Source of the DNA: Kalmusia sp. IMI 367209
Lineage: Eukaryota > Ascomycota > Dothideomycetes > Pleosporales > Didymosphaeriaceae
NCBI GenBank assembly: GCA_027946365.1
Contig: JAPEUQ010000006.1
Coordinates: forward strand, 434,001 to 498,000
DNA: 64,000 nt
Reading direction: 5' to 3'
Positions within the stretch are counted from its first letter, which is position 1, and each line of letters opens with the position of its first letter. Positions 42,969-54,447 of the stretch are shown here, in pieces. The notes under the pieces were generated by a model. It was not told where the DNA came from. It worked only from the letters and a program-made list of their open reading frames with translations, and did no database searches. The translations under genes were made by a program, and so were the position numbers.

Positions 42969-45765
42969 AAATGGTCGACGCGGTGATGCGTGGCTGGGAT
43001 TTCGTGTAAGGTTTGAGGGCTGTCTGCTTGGAACCGGGGATTGAGCTGGTAGAGGCTGAGCGTGAGGTGTGTGTGGCTTTTTGTCGAGTTGCTGGATTTT
43101 GGGTTAACCCTTGAGGGCGAAATGTGGTATGTTTATACGTGTGTGCGGTGAGTGGGGATAGACGATGAGGAGGAGTACAGACGGAAATACGGATTCGATT
43201 TTGAGACTGATTGCCTGCTTTGTTCAAGCAAGCGTTCGTTCAGGTAGGTAGGTGGGTCACGGCGGATAGCAACAATGAAAGACCTGCGCTCGAAGAAAAT
43301 GAACCAGGAAGCTTCTGCATCGTCCAGCTTCTACACATCTCTCCTGCTTGTCTCACACACAGATCCAGCCTCGAAACCCGCCGCCCTATACAGACTATGG
43401 CAGTCTGACGTGGGTCACCACCTCTGCTGACTAAGATCGCAACAAGGGCTTGCCAGGAGCACGTGTATCCATGTCAGAGAGCCATGTATACTTTTTTCAC
43501 AGGCAGGAAACAGCGAGATCCGGGCCAGGCCTCGGTCCCCACGTCCTCGTATAACACCATATTACCTACCCCACCCCAATGAACGAAGGGTGACACAACG
43601 ACCCCCCTCCCTTCGCCAGGCTGTCCATGCCGCGGCGGCACTCGGTGCTATAATTGACAGCGAACAACGCGCACAAGGACAAGGCAACAAGGCAAGAGGT
43701 GTAAGGGGAAAATAAGGTGTATCTAGCGGCGTAGCGATGAACGAGAACAGCGGGCGCTCTCGTCCGTGGCTCTCGTAAGGTAAGCCAGCCGCGCGCGCGC
43801 GCACGCACCGGGCACCGCCCCCATTGGCCGTCCCGGACGAGTTAATCGATAAGCAAGTTGGGGAAAATCTGACTGCTGCAATCCTTGCTCCGGAGCGGCA
43901 CCGGCGTGCTTTTCCTCGCGGGCGTTAGTTGCACTGCCTATTTGCACCTCACCTTGGGTCCTTGTGGACCTCAAGCGTTGGGACTCTGCTGATCCACCTC
44001 CCCGTGCCGGGACGACGACGATGACGACTTCGCGCCGGATACAATGGTTCAATTTCGCTGGTTCTGGCGACCCCATGTTGGGTCCCCTTAACCACGGTGG
44101 TAAAGGTGTGCTTGCCCATCTCGGGGCCGGCGAGGCAGAGAGTAAGGCATATTGAGGGTTGTGTTTGTGGGTGTCTCGAAGAGGAAGGCCGTTTGGGCGG
44201 TGGTATAGCTCGGCTTCGCAGGGATGGGGAATAGAGGGGCGGGAGAAGATGAACCTGGTGTTATGCGCCAGGTACGTGTCAGCTCGTCATGTAGAGAGCC
44301 GCGGCTTATCTGGGTGAAGGTGGAAAGCGATCTCAAAGTCTGGTTTCGCCATGTCTGGTTCGCGAGACCTGATTCGCAACGTCGTCGCGCGAGACCATGG
44401 ACGAAACATGCGAAATGCTATGGTTCTGGTGGCGCGCACGTGCCGCGTACCATTGCCCAGACACACGCAACCACAGCACTCGCGTGCAAGCGTGGCGGGC
44501 GCGAGTGATCGGCCGGGAACTTGGGGCGTGAGGGGATGCAGGTCAGCGGGAAAGTGTAACCTTATTTGATGATTGTGATGAGCAATGGAAACTGATACGC
44601 TGCGATATAGGGCTGGGCGACAATTTTAGCCGGCTGCATCTCGTGTCCGGTACTTGGGATACTGTGCATTGGTACAACAGGTCATGTGATGCGGTAAGAA
44701 AGGAGGCACGGCCTGTTCAGTTACGCTTGCATATACCGGTAAAACGGCCAAGATTAGACACAGCTTCTCACCGGCGACAAGGGCCTGTCGGGATGTTCGG
44801 CGAGCCCGAGAGGTCCTCCTCCGAATCCAGGCCAGAGGTATTGCTCTGTATGCCGGCAGTTTCGTTTTGGAAGTGAACGTGTGTTCCGGATCAATAAACA
44901 CGTCATCTACACGAGACGGCGAAGAGGGAGAGTTGAGGAAACTTGGTGTTCGGTGTGAAAGTGTTGGATGTATGCTAGCGTCGCAAGCGTGCTGGAGGCG
45001 TTAGGCGCCGTGCCCAACAGATTTTTGCAATCACAGCCTGGCGGGGACATGATGTTCGACACCGCGGAGCGTGAGCATTGTGTACGAAGGGTGCGATGCG
45101 ATGCGATCTGCAAGCGGACTATGCTTTTCAGGCGTCCGGAGATGGACCGGGCTGGAGAAAGCCCCGAAGCGCTCTTCGCTGCTTGCTAAGCTGTGTGACC
45201 TTCGTAGGACGGCCGAACCAGCGCGATGGGTTACGCAGCGCATGGGGAGGCGGTGGAAAGCGAGATGAAGCAGCAGAGGATGAGCACGAGACCGGCGACC
45301 GCAAAGCTCGCACAATGCAGGTGGCTGGGAAGGACGACGCAAGTGGTGACAAAGCGGCAAGCAAGTCGAGCGTCCATGTTGAGCAGAGGTACATGATCTG
45401 CAACCCAGGCCCCCGCCTCACCCTGCTCGCCCACGGGTTGGGCCAACTCTAAAGTTTGCGCATGGGCAGCGCTCTGACGCTCTGACGGTATGCTGCTCGT
45501 CTCCATCCACCGTTGGACGAGCGCATGGACAGAGGGCTGATGTCGTATCTTTGTCTGAGACGGAGCCGAGACAGCAGGAAGGCCAATCGAGCGCGCGGGG
45601 CCGGAGGGCAGCTCGGGCAGCTAGCGAAAGGCGCGAGGGCCGAAAGAGGCACGGCGTCCTGCTGTCTGCGCGGGTAGGCGGGCGGGCGGGCGACGATGAC
45701 CATGCCGCTCCGGGGCTGACGCATGGCGGTGCGACGGTGACTTGGGGAGCGTCAGAAAGTTTGGC

Positions 45766-45805
45766 CGTGTGTGTGTGTGTGTGTGGGCCATGGGCCATGG
45801 GCCAT
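45766..45805 (+). repeat. (GT)n microsatellite followed by three GGGCCAT units
   Basis: A GT run of about 9 units ends at 45784, directly followed by three perfect tandem copies of GGGCCAT (45785-45805). Confidence 0.85.
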
Positions 45806-46110
45806 CCGATGCGCGTCGGAAACAGTGGGCGATGATGCGAATGTTTGGGGGGGAGCGGGATGTGCGCGCTACGCTGCCGTTGCGTCCGCGCGCGAGACGA
45901 TCCAATTTCGGGGGTGGGTGCCCAATGACAGCGTGCGACGGCGGGCAGGGCTAGCGGCTGCGAAAAAGCGCTGCATCACGTTGGCTACGCGCCCGAAATT
46001 CGCAGCCATGTGCGACTGTGATTTGGCAAATTTTTCCTAGCAGGCGGCTCGGGGGGGGCCCGCAGATGAGATGATGCTCAGTGCTCAATGCTCAAGCTGC
46101 TGGGGGGCTG

Positions 46111-46138
46111 GAGAGAGAGCGAGAGAGAGAGAGAGAGG
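46111..46138 (+). repeat. (GA)n microsatellite
   Basis: An interrupted GA run in the hapB upstream region. Confidence 0.8.
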
Positions 46139-46243
46139 CAGCCGGAAGCGAGTGTCCACACACTACACACACCGCCCGGCGGAACGTCATCGCGCTCAGT
46201 GCTCGGGCGCGCGGGCAGCGACGGATGCACGCATTATGTCTAC

Positions 46244-46281
46244 ACAGACAGACAGACAGACTGACAGACAGACAGACAGGC
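46244..46281 (+). repeat. (ACAG)n microsatellite
   Basis: About nine ACAG units with one interruption (CTG). Confidence 0.85.
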
Positions 46282-48213
46282 AGCAGGCGTCTGGTCAGTG
46301 TTCGGACTGCACTGGATTATTGAAGGCGAGGGCTGGCGCAGGTTGGGCGATGGACACCGGTGATGGGCCCCTCGCTGCATGCTCGTTCACTGCTGGCGGC
46401 CGACCATGCTAGATGGCGAGGAAGGCGCGGGCGAAAAAGGCAGCAGCGGGCGGGATTCATTGGGCGAGGATCCCTGCCGCCGGCCGCCGAATAAGAAGGC
46501 ACGACCCGCCCGCTTCTCGCTCTTTGCCCAATTATCGCTCCTTCCCATCTCTTCCAATCATTGCACCACCGCGTCCCCTCTGCCCTATCACAGCCAAACC
46601 GCCCAAGTCGCCTCCAGCATCACGAGTCTTGCACCACAGCACTCGCTCGTGGCAGACACAGACAAGCGGGAAGCCCATTCCCACACTGCAACCCGTGCTT
46701 CTTTGCAAAGGGCGCGTCTGCGCTGCCGCCGCCGCCGCGAGTGGTTGCACGAGCTGAGAGCCCGCCCGCAGCCAGGCCCCAGCTACTCTCACAGGTCCCG
46801 CAGACCTCACCACCAAAACGTGACCGCCGTCCGCTGCGGACCACGCTTCGGTAAGGCGCATCATCCCCACCACCACCGCGCCCGCACGCCCACCCCCTCC
46901 CAGTAGCAGCAGCGGCGCGCGCACAGAGAGCCGGCCCATCGCCCTCGCAATGCGCGCCCAACAAAAGCGCTGCTGCTGCTGCGTCGCGCTCGCGCGCCAT
47001 GTTTCTACTCTGCTAACGGCGCGCAGACCCGGGGCGCACACGGCTCGTTAGAGCGTAGCGGCTTGCTTCGTGCCCACCCGCTTTCCGCCGCAGCGTCAGC
47101 TGCACCGCGTCGACCGCGACTCTTTTATACCCAAGCCGCACGCTGCACCAGCCGCCAGTCCGACGACGACGACGACAACGACGGCAATCCCAGGCGCCAG
47201 CGTCACCACCGCTCACTCGCGCGCCCATAGCGACGTGGACCGCGCCCAGGTCAAAGTCGGTAAGTGTGCTCCAGGCCTGCATGAACCTGCATTGCCAGCG
47301 CATCGCCCCTCCAATCGCCCGCCCGCCAGCACATGCCTCCCCTCGACCTCCCTCCAATTGCCCGACCCTCTGCCTCGTAGGCTAGCTAACAATTGCTCAC
47401 CTAGAAGACCTTTTTCCCAGCTTCGTCCCCGACTGGTGAACGCCTGCAACGGTCCACTCCCCACACGGCGCGGCCCTTTTCAACTGCAGCGTCTTCCAAG
47501 CATCCTCCAGCCCAAGTTACCCCGCGCACCGCCTCATCGCCCGCCGCCCAATCGCACCCATTGCGCCTCAACCTACGCGAATCTTCGACGTGCGCGCGCG
47601 CCCCCCAGGCTCTCGCCTCACAAGCGTGGCCATTGACAACGCATCGAGCAGCTGCCCTGCTGTGACGTGACGTGACCCTAGCCGTCCGGTGCCTAGATAG
47701 ACCGGTGCGCCCGATATCAACACTCGACAGGCAAACACACGCGCGACCAAGTCGAAGCCAGCTTTTTTAATCGTCCTGCGCACCGATACACCCAGCGACC
47801 CATCAGCCGACACACCCAGGCCCTTCCAGCAACTTTCACCGGGCATTGGCTCTTTCCGACACCACCCATTGGCTGCCTGCTCATCTCGCCTCTGCTCCCA
47901 GGCTCCAGGCCCCCACCAGTCGTTGCGGCTCTCGATAAAAAGTCGCGTCTCTGCGCGCCTCCCCCCAATCACCCCCAGTCGCAAACCTTCTCGCCCCAAG
48001 CGTCCCAATCAAACCACCGCGCGCGCGCACTCTCTACACGAGCGCCCATCCGAGCGCATTTGCAAAACCTTCCGCGAGCCTCGATACAGAAGGCTAGGTC
48101 TGTGCTGAAGTGGCGTATCCGGGGTAATACTCAAGGCTACGCCGCCTTCAGTCGCGTACTTTCGGATCATCTTTGTACGCCCAAGGTAGCGCGTACCTGA
48201 CCAGACACTGACC

Positions 48214-49306
48214 ATGACCGACTACGCGCAGTATCAACAACCCCACCACGGGCACACGGCTACCCATATGCAAAATTATGGGGGGAGCTCAGAACCCTGG
48301 CGCGGCGAACCCGTCAATAACATCTCCTACGCAGCCACAGATGCACTCGTATCAACAGACGTCACCAATCCTCCCATCGCAAGGCTATCCGCAGCCTGGC
48401 GCGCCGAACGCGCAACATCAACAGATGAATTATCCTCAGGGCTACATACCGGGCATGCACCAGCAGTACGGCATGTCACCGACGCAGGCAGCGGCCATGG
48501 CAACCGCAGCAGCAGCTGGCCCGGCTGGTTACTACGACCCCAACCAGATGGCGCAAGGCCAGCTGGCCCAAGATCCGCGAGCCTCGCCGCGCATGTCTGG
48601 AGGCCAATTGAAGCAAGATGGACGTGTCGCTCCGCGCTCTCCAACGGCTGTCTCCAATTCCCTGGGTGCGGGCGGCATTCCCTCCCAAGTGCAGATGACA
48701 CCAGGCCAAGCGATCCAACGACGTATGAGCACGCAGATTCACAGCCCAGCAATGCCGCAGCCCCAACCGGGCATGAACCACGCAGCAGCCAGACCATCCG
48801 TACCGCCCATGGCTCAGCAAGCGCCTCAACAGCACCAACAATCACCCGAGCTCGTCGCTGGTGCGCAACCAGAAGAAGCTCCACTCTACGTGAATGCGAA
48901 GCAATTCCATCGCATCTTGAAACGGCGTCTAGCCCGGCAGAAGCTGGAGGATGCTCTGCGGCTCACATCTAAGGGACGCAAGCCGTACCTGCACGAGTCG
49001 AGGCACAATCACGCAATGAGACGCCCGCGTGGACCCGGTGGACGGTTCCTGACGGCCGAAGAGGTTGCGCAGATGGAAGCCAACAAGGGTGCAAACCCCG
49101 ACGGAGAAGATGGCGGGAACAAAGAGAACGCTAACACTCCCGTCAAGGCTACTGCGGGACAAGCAAATTCGGGCACGAAGCGAAAAGCCTCGTCGACTAA
49201 TCTCAAGGGGTCGGCTTCGAGCAAGAAGAAGGCCGTTCAGCGATCGAGCACAAGTGAGGAAGAGGAAGAAGAAGAGGACGAGGACGATGCAGACGATGAC
49301 GGTTGA
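48214..49306 (+). CDS. hapB: HapB, CCAAT-binding complex subunit (NF-YA type), frame broken by one extra G
   Basis: The conserved NF-YA core is unmistakable at about 48870-49060: [30 protein letters not shown] (HapC/HapE-interaction helix), a linker, and [24 protein letters not shown] (CCAAT contact). A Gln/Pro/Met-rich activation region precedes it; a Lys/Ser and acidic ([15 protein letters not shown]) tail follows. The complex binds CCAAT boxes and with HapX governs iron and redox responses. ATG 48214 begins [24 protein letters not shown], which reads naturally into the body only if one G of the G6 run at 48280-48285 is dropped; total length is 3n+1. ATG 48278 offers an in-frame start without the change. 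No intron was found in the body. Confidence 0.9.
48280..48285 (+). other. G6 run with apparent +1 frameshift in hapB
   Basis: Five Gs would join the two frames (YGG|AQNPG); six separate them. Confidence 0.6.
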
Positions 49307-50064
49307 ACAACACTCATCCGCCATCACTTTCTTGTCTCGGCCCTCTTGACATGAGGACTATTTAATTGTTAACTTTATTTCTCTCTTCCCCTTTTTTTTT
49401 GACGAGGTTACGAAGCGATTGCTTTTGGGTCGGGTTCATCACATACTGCATGTTAACCTCTTATCATACGCATGCAGCAACACCACAAATTGTACCGTGC
49501 TTTTGTTTCAGCGAGGGAAGGCAACCGGAAGGGATCTGGCTATACACTTGGGATGGACGGTCGGCTGGAAGCATGATACCACGTCTACCCTGTTTTGGGG
49601 GAGAAACTCCGAACGATAGAGCGATCTGTTGTACGCTCTCTTTTCCATCTCGGATGGTTTTCCCTGTCTACTACTTGTAGCTTCTCTCCTCTCCGTTCTC
49701 GAATACCCCCCACATTCGCTACTGTATCGGATCGAATGGACCTCCGTGCTATGCCAGCGGGATGGCCCGGAGTCAATTAGAAAGGATTACCCTTCATCGG
49801 AAAAAAATCAATATTGTTGTAACGAGAAATCTTGCTTCCAAATCCGCATCCGCCTAGTAATAACTGAGCACCTCGTACCACCATTCATCTTGACCACCCA
49901 TCTTCGTACCAAGCTTCTTTCGACCTCGCCCCGCCCCTTTCACCTTTGCCCCATCTCACACCCACCCTCGTTTGCTTGTTCCCTCCGTTTCCCATTCGCC
50001 TTGAAATACCGAAAGTCCAAATAACTAATCACAAACAGCCACTGCTCCAGCACCCTAAATCAAA
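49307..50064. other. Intergenic between convergent hapB and small membrane-protein gene
   Basis: 758 bp, pyrimidine-rich hapB 3' side; one isolated CCCCACAT at 49708. No gene is seen. Confidence 0.5.
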
Positions 50065-50689
50065 TTAGCTTTTTACTTTTACCACCACCACCACCAAGAA
50101 CAACAACCTCACTCTCCCGAAAATGAAAACGGAGCACACGTACACAATCAGCGCAGCAAGCACCACGACCAAAGCGCCCAGCACGCACGACACGCCCGCG
50201 CACGACCCGCTCCGCCGCAGGCTCTGGAACGTCATGCCCGCGACGGCAGACCAGAAGAGTATCTCGAGCCCGTTGAGCACCGCGTTGGCTTTGAGCGAGC
50301 CCCACTTGGACAGGCGGCCGCCTGGCGCCGAGAAGTGTTGGTAGGCGAGGAAGAGGAGGGATTTCGCGCCCTAGGAGGGGAATCATGTTAGGAGATATTC
50401 TGCATTCTGGATTGCTAGGGCAAGGGGCGGGGGTTGCGGTGGAAGGGGACGGAGGAAGGGAGGGAGGGGAGGAATAAGAAGGGGGGTTTCAGGGGAAGCT
50501 TACCATTGCTATGGCCATTGTGTCTGCCCGGGTCGTGGGTCTCTTCTTGGAGCGGTTGATGAAGACGCGGGCGACGGAGAGCACCATTGCACTGAAGATG
50601 AAGACGAAGACGCAGAGGTGTATGGGGTGAGCGTAGCGGGAGCGGAAAGCCGCCTTGTTGTATGACTTATTGACCAGATTGGTGAGCAT
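50065..50689 (-). CDS. Small multi-pass membrane protein (MARVEL-like)
   Basis: Two exons (50689-50504, 50370-50065; 133-bp intron) give 163 residues. Four hydrophobic segments can be read: IHLCVFVFIFSAMVLSVARVF, a short one at SLLFLAYQHF, VLNGLEILFWSAVAGMTF and CVLGALVVVLAALIVYVCSVFIFG, with short loops and cytosolic basic residues (NRSKKRPTTRAD). The layout, with a Tyr/Phe-rich N-terminal helix and a 4-TM small size, resembles fungal MARVEL-domain proteins associated with membrane apposition, but no diagnostic residue proves this. Function unknown. It is convergent with hapB. Confidence 0.72.
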
Positions 50690-51376
50690 GTTGAAAGAGG
50701 GGGGAGGACACTAATTGTTGCGTGTGTATATCCCAATTACAATAGTTCTTGAAGCCAAAGGAAAAAAAAAGAAGGTTCGATTCTCGTGAAGGAGTGAAGG
50801 TCTGCTAGGTTTTCCGTCCAGACAAATCTCCAAGGAAAAGATGCACTTATATATCCCCTCTCCCAGCCGTGGGTTGCTACGCAAATGCAATCAATGCTCG
50901 ACTTGGGCCAACGCGTACCAAAACGGCTGTGTATTCACCCCAAGCTAATCGTACCCGCGATGCGTATTCGCTTGACGGGCCGAATCGGTAGTACGCCGCC
51001 CCACTCCTACGCCTCTCCACGAATGGCACGCCAGAAGGCCAAACGGCCATCGCAGCCGCGCTAGTATGCCTTGAGGCTCAGTTGCGAGGACCCGGGTCTT
51101 GGGGAATTGTTGTATCTTGGGAGGGGCAGGGCAGGGCTTGTTTGCACTAGGCGGTGGGTAAAGCAAAAGCGTAGCTTGGGGTAAGGACCCAGCAGCGATC
51201 AGCCCTACGACACGCTTCCGGCGACGAAGATTGGGAGGCTTGGGTTTTGTAGACTGGCTTGGCGGGCGCAAAAAAAGCTTTCGACTACTCCCCCCCTCCG
51301 TATCTACCGTATATGCGTGCGGCAGAAGCCGTGAGGTCGTGCGACGCCGTTCGTTGCTTACCGTGGTTTCAACGCT
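50690..51376. other. Intergenic, promoter of the membrane-protein gene
   Basis: 687 bp with an A-run at about 50761-50770 and a TATATATCCC-like stretch near 50850. No gene is seen. Confidence 0.45.
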
Positions 51377-53132
51377 CTATCTCGTCGGTCGTTGGATGGC
51401 TGAGAGAAGAGGGGATGGGGGCGCACGCCAGCCTTTCCCGGCGTGCCATTCAAGCCCCTTCATGCGACTAATTTCGTGCTCTGATCTACCCATGGCGCGG
51501 AGGAGCTGGCTGAGCGCTGCTTCGTCGGCGGCGCGCTGTGCTGCGTCGGGCTCTTGCAGCTCTTCAGCGTGTCCGTGCTCGTTCTTGATCGACACGCGGA
51601 AGTGATCGCCTTCTTCTTGCTCTGCCTCCTTTTCCATCTTTCTGTCTGTGACCCAGCAGTCCATGCCCTTTCCTGTTCCTGCAGCTCGGTCGACGTGAGC
51701 GTACCATTGTGTGTGGTCTATGCTGTTGTACGCAAAGTTCGTGTATCGCGACGCCTCGATGCGCGCGGGGATGTCGTATCTAGTGTTGAACATGACCTCG
51801 TGCGAATACGTCTCGTCGTCGAAAGGACGGCACGCCATGCCAAAAGACCTGAGATGCTTCAAACCATGTTGGAACGTGGGCAGGATGTCGCTCCAGCGGG
51901 TGCCATACTGCTTTAGTATGTTGGTGTCTATCTCGCCCCAGCCGTCTGGGGGTTGCATGTCGGGCCAGTTGGCGTCCGCCATCTTGGGCTCCATCTTGAG
52001 CGCGTAGACTATGGGGCAGTCGTCGAGCACGAGCTCCTCGAGAGTATCGCCGTGGCTCGTGACCCATTCATGTTGCCAATCGTGTGCGATTGTCCAGCGG
52101 CCTAAGGACAGAGACTTTAGATGAGGGAAGTGTATGCCACGGAGATCGGTAAAGGGATAGATACCCTTGAGAGTCAGTTTATAGTGAATTTGCCTTTAGT
52201 GTGTTGTGTATGCGTCGAAAAGACTTACCCAATAAGAATCGCAGTATAGCGTGAGATGCGTAAGTTGTTGTTGGGTGGGCTTTAACCAGTGGGACGTAAG
52301 CCCAGAGTTGAAGCATTCGTGGAAGGCCGGTGCATCGATGTCGAGATCGCCCAAGCCAGCAACGGAGTAGACGTGCATTGTCTCTGTGACCACCATGAGA
52401 GCCTAGACATTAGGGTTCAGCTTCGTATAGCGTGGTTTGAGCATCGCCTGAAGACTCTGACGAAAGGCGACTACATACCAATTTCTTGAGCTTTTCACGC
52501 ACTAGCATTGACGCTTCGTCTGGGCCGGTGTGCGTGATCAAAGCATCCTGGATATTTCTGATGGACAAGCTGTCGAGAAGCTCGGTCTTACTCAGAGTAG
52601 CGAACAACAGCCTTTGATAGTATTCGCGGTATTCGTCGTCTTGCTCAAATTCGCCATCCATGTCTAACCCAGCGATCCCATTAAAAGCGAAATCGACTTC
52701 TCTTAGGTAAGGGAATTGGTAGATTCTGCCGAGTGCCCCGCTCCAGGCAGTCTCGACGTAGTCGTCGATAAAATCACCATATTCGTCTTCCTCTTTCTCC
52801 ATCCAATGCGCGCCATTGTCTCCATCGATGACGACCTTTTTGACCAGCTTTTTAAGAGTATCGCTTTCGAGGATCGCGTTCAGGTTTTTGGGAGTTGCAT
52901 TGGGGACAATGGTAATGTCCCCGTTGGGAGTCATGTCTTCATCAGTAATAAAGTCGCCTTTGGTTAAGCGTAGAAGAACAACACGGAACAGCCGTTCCGT
53001 GGCGATGGTAGACGCTGCGCGCGACACAAGGCGGAAACTCTTGAGCGTGTCGTTGTCGAGGTATTGCGCAATCTGGAGCAGAATCTCCGCGGGGAGAGGT
53101 TTGGATGATATAGTGGCAAGTGACGGGATCAT
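51377..53132 (-). CDS. F-box protein
   Basis: Three exons (53132-52479, 52402-52229, 52165-51377; introns 76 and 63 bp, all phase 0) give 538 residues. The N-terminal F-box is KPLPAEILLQIAQYLDNDTLKSFRLVSRAASTIATERLF (about residues 11-50), predicting binding to Skp1 in an SCF ubiquitin ligase. The rest resembles fungal F-box proteins with degenerate LRR-like repeats (LREVDFAFNGIAGLDMD, LTHLTLYCDSYW, FPHLKSLSLGRW, LEELVLDDCPIVYALKMEP). A Lys/Glu/Gln-rich region is near the C-terminus. Such proteins are numerous and lineage-specific in ascomycetes; the target is unknown. Confidence 0.85.
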
Positions 53133-53507
53133 GATCGTAACAAATATTGCAGGAGACTGGGTATCTTGGTTTATGTATTGTCTTGTGGGGTCTCGCGCGT
53201 GATATGCAGCGGTGTGGAAGGAGCAGGCGCCAATGCTCGATGTGGGGGCCAATATCTGGATCGTGTAAAGTATTGGTAGGGAGCGAACAAAGCGAGCCAT
53301 ACGGCTTTGAGAATATTAACGAAGGAGATTTCGGCGTTTTAATTGAGGCGATTAGAGTTCTAGGTTCTGTATTTGCGCAAGAAGAGTGTCCTCATAGGAC
53401 AACATAGGGGTACCCACACCGAATTAATTGGGCAGACAAATCTGCCAATCTACAGTACGGTGAGATAGGTATGCAATATGGACTTTTTCTGGGATATGAA
53501 TTGCCGA
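53133..53507. other. Intergenic, F-box gene promoter
   Basis: 375 bp; one ATGTGGGG at 53240. No gene is seen. Confidence 0.5.
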
Positions 53508-53987
53508 TTATGCATACTTCGAAAGCCTGTGTGTACTTCGTAAGTTGGAACAGCCACGAGAAAGAACAGCTAAAACATACTCGATCAAGTTCCCATCCGG
53601 ATCTCTCACATAAATACTGTTGATAGGTCCTTGAGCACCTGTTCTTTGTGTAACCTTTCCTCCCTCCAAAACCTCTATGCCATCTCCCTTGAACCCTTCA
53701 AGTATTGCATCCAAATCAGCATCATCTTGAATCAGAAAACAAAGGTCGGCTGTGCCGGGCAAGGCCGTCGTAGCTTTGGGTTCAAACTCTTTCCCTTTCT
53801 GGTGCAGGTTGATCTTCTGCGAACCAAACTTCAGGGCGATCCTCTCAGTGTGTGGAGCCGAGGGCGGGTTGAATGTCTCAACAGTCATGCCAAGGTACTT
53901 GGAATACCAATTCGAGGTTGTTGACACATCAGTGCAGGTCAGGACGAGATGATCCAGGGAACGAACGACTGCGAGTGATCCCGCCAT
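53508..53987 (-). CDS. VOC (glyoxalase/bleomycin-resistance fold) family protein
   Basis: Two exons (53987-53581, 53526-53508; 54-bp intron) give 141 residues. One VOC module pair is readable: RSLDHLVLTCTDVSTTSNWYSKYLGM, then KINLHQKGKEFEPKA, DLCFLIQDDADLDAILEGF and the metal-site strand INSIYVRDPDGNLIE, matching the His/Glu pattern of GLOD5-like proteins. The intron is in-frame; splicing gives the shorter, family-like ending NLIELSKYA, so the unspliced 18-residue insert is rejected. Likely a metal-dependent small-molecule enzyme (lyase, dioxygenase or antibiotic-binding); substrate unknown. Confidence 0.86.
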   Translation of the reverse strand: MAGSLAVVRSLDHLVLTCTDVSTTSNWYSKYLGMTVETFNPPSAPHTERIALKFGSQKINLHQKGKEFEPKATTALPGTADLCFLIQDDADLDAILEGFKGDGIEVLEGGKVTQRTGAQGPINSIYVRDPDGNLIEYVLAVLSRGCSNLRSTHRLSKYA

Positions 53988-54447
53988 AGCGTGGGATGTT
54001 CTTCTTTGCAAGTGTTGATTGATACTCCAAGAGATTCCCACTCATCGACAGCATGACTAATCTATGCTCCTCTGACGTCATAGCTACTACATTGTGTTGG
54101 TTCCTCTGATAGATCCACCCCGGCGAATCATCAATTTCCCTTGCTACTACTGGCAGATGAGTAGTATTAAGGGCCCCGTGACGCAGTGCCAGGCATCGGC
54201 ATGGAGGCTTGGAAGTGCTTGAAGGGCTGAAGGGCTGCCTTCGTAGGCAAATGAGGCGCAGGCCTTAGCGGGTGGCCTAGTGCCGTTGTACCTTATTTCT
54301 ATTCACGTTTGCGCACTACAAACATTAAGTTTCCAAATATATGGATCAATGGTTCTTGTCCAAAGACAGCTATCAATTCTTATAGCGAGATCTAGATTTT
54401 CTTCGAGAGTCGCAACAAAAGAGCTACCTTCAGATTAGTGCAACACC
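53988..54447. other. Divergent promoter, VOC protein / acidic F-box-like gene
   Basis: 460 bp; includes a GAAGTGCTTGAAGGGCTGAAGGGC direct-repeat-like stretch near 54212-54235. No gene is seen. Confidence 0.45.

Larger units (their letters stand above)
42969..48213. other. 5.2-kb gene-free, repeat-rich region upstream of hapB
   Basis: Frames here are many but overlap on both strands, with Arg/Pro/Ala-rich compositions typical of GC-rich noncoding DNA. I see microsatellites (45.77, 46.11 and 46.25 kb), a GGGCCAT triplication and long C/T-rich stretches towards hapB (46.5-48.2 kb), probably part of a long 5' leader. No known domain, rRNA or tRNA is recognised. Confidence 0.5.

Noticed and set aside
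46244..46281. ACAG repeat as a possible CRISPR-like array
   Set aside because: Simple tandem tetranucleotide without spacers, in a eukaryotic context.
46379..47636. Long plus-strand frames (175 and 188 residues) upstream of hapB
   Set aside because: Arg/Pro/Ser/Thr-rich translations without domain-like patterns, overlapping equally long antisense frames; typical of GC-rich leader DNA.
48214..48972. 252-residue frame from the hapB start
   Set aside because: After about 24 residues it overlaps the conserved HapB frame; it continues only because of the +1 shift and shows no family features there.
50760..50790. GGTTCGATTCTC resembling a tRNA T-loop
   Set aside because: No acceptor stem or anticodon arm can be built from the flanking A-rich sequence.
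49708..53247. CCCCACAT copies at 49708 and 53240 as cluster sites
   Set aside because: They lie 3' of hapB and near an F-box gene, far from the cluster; two such copies are expected by chance.
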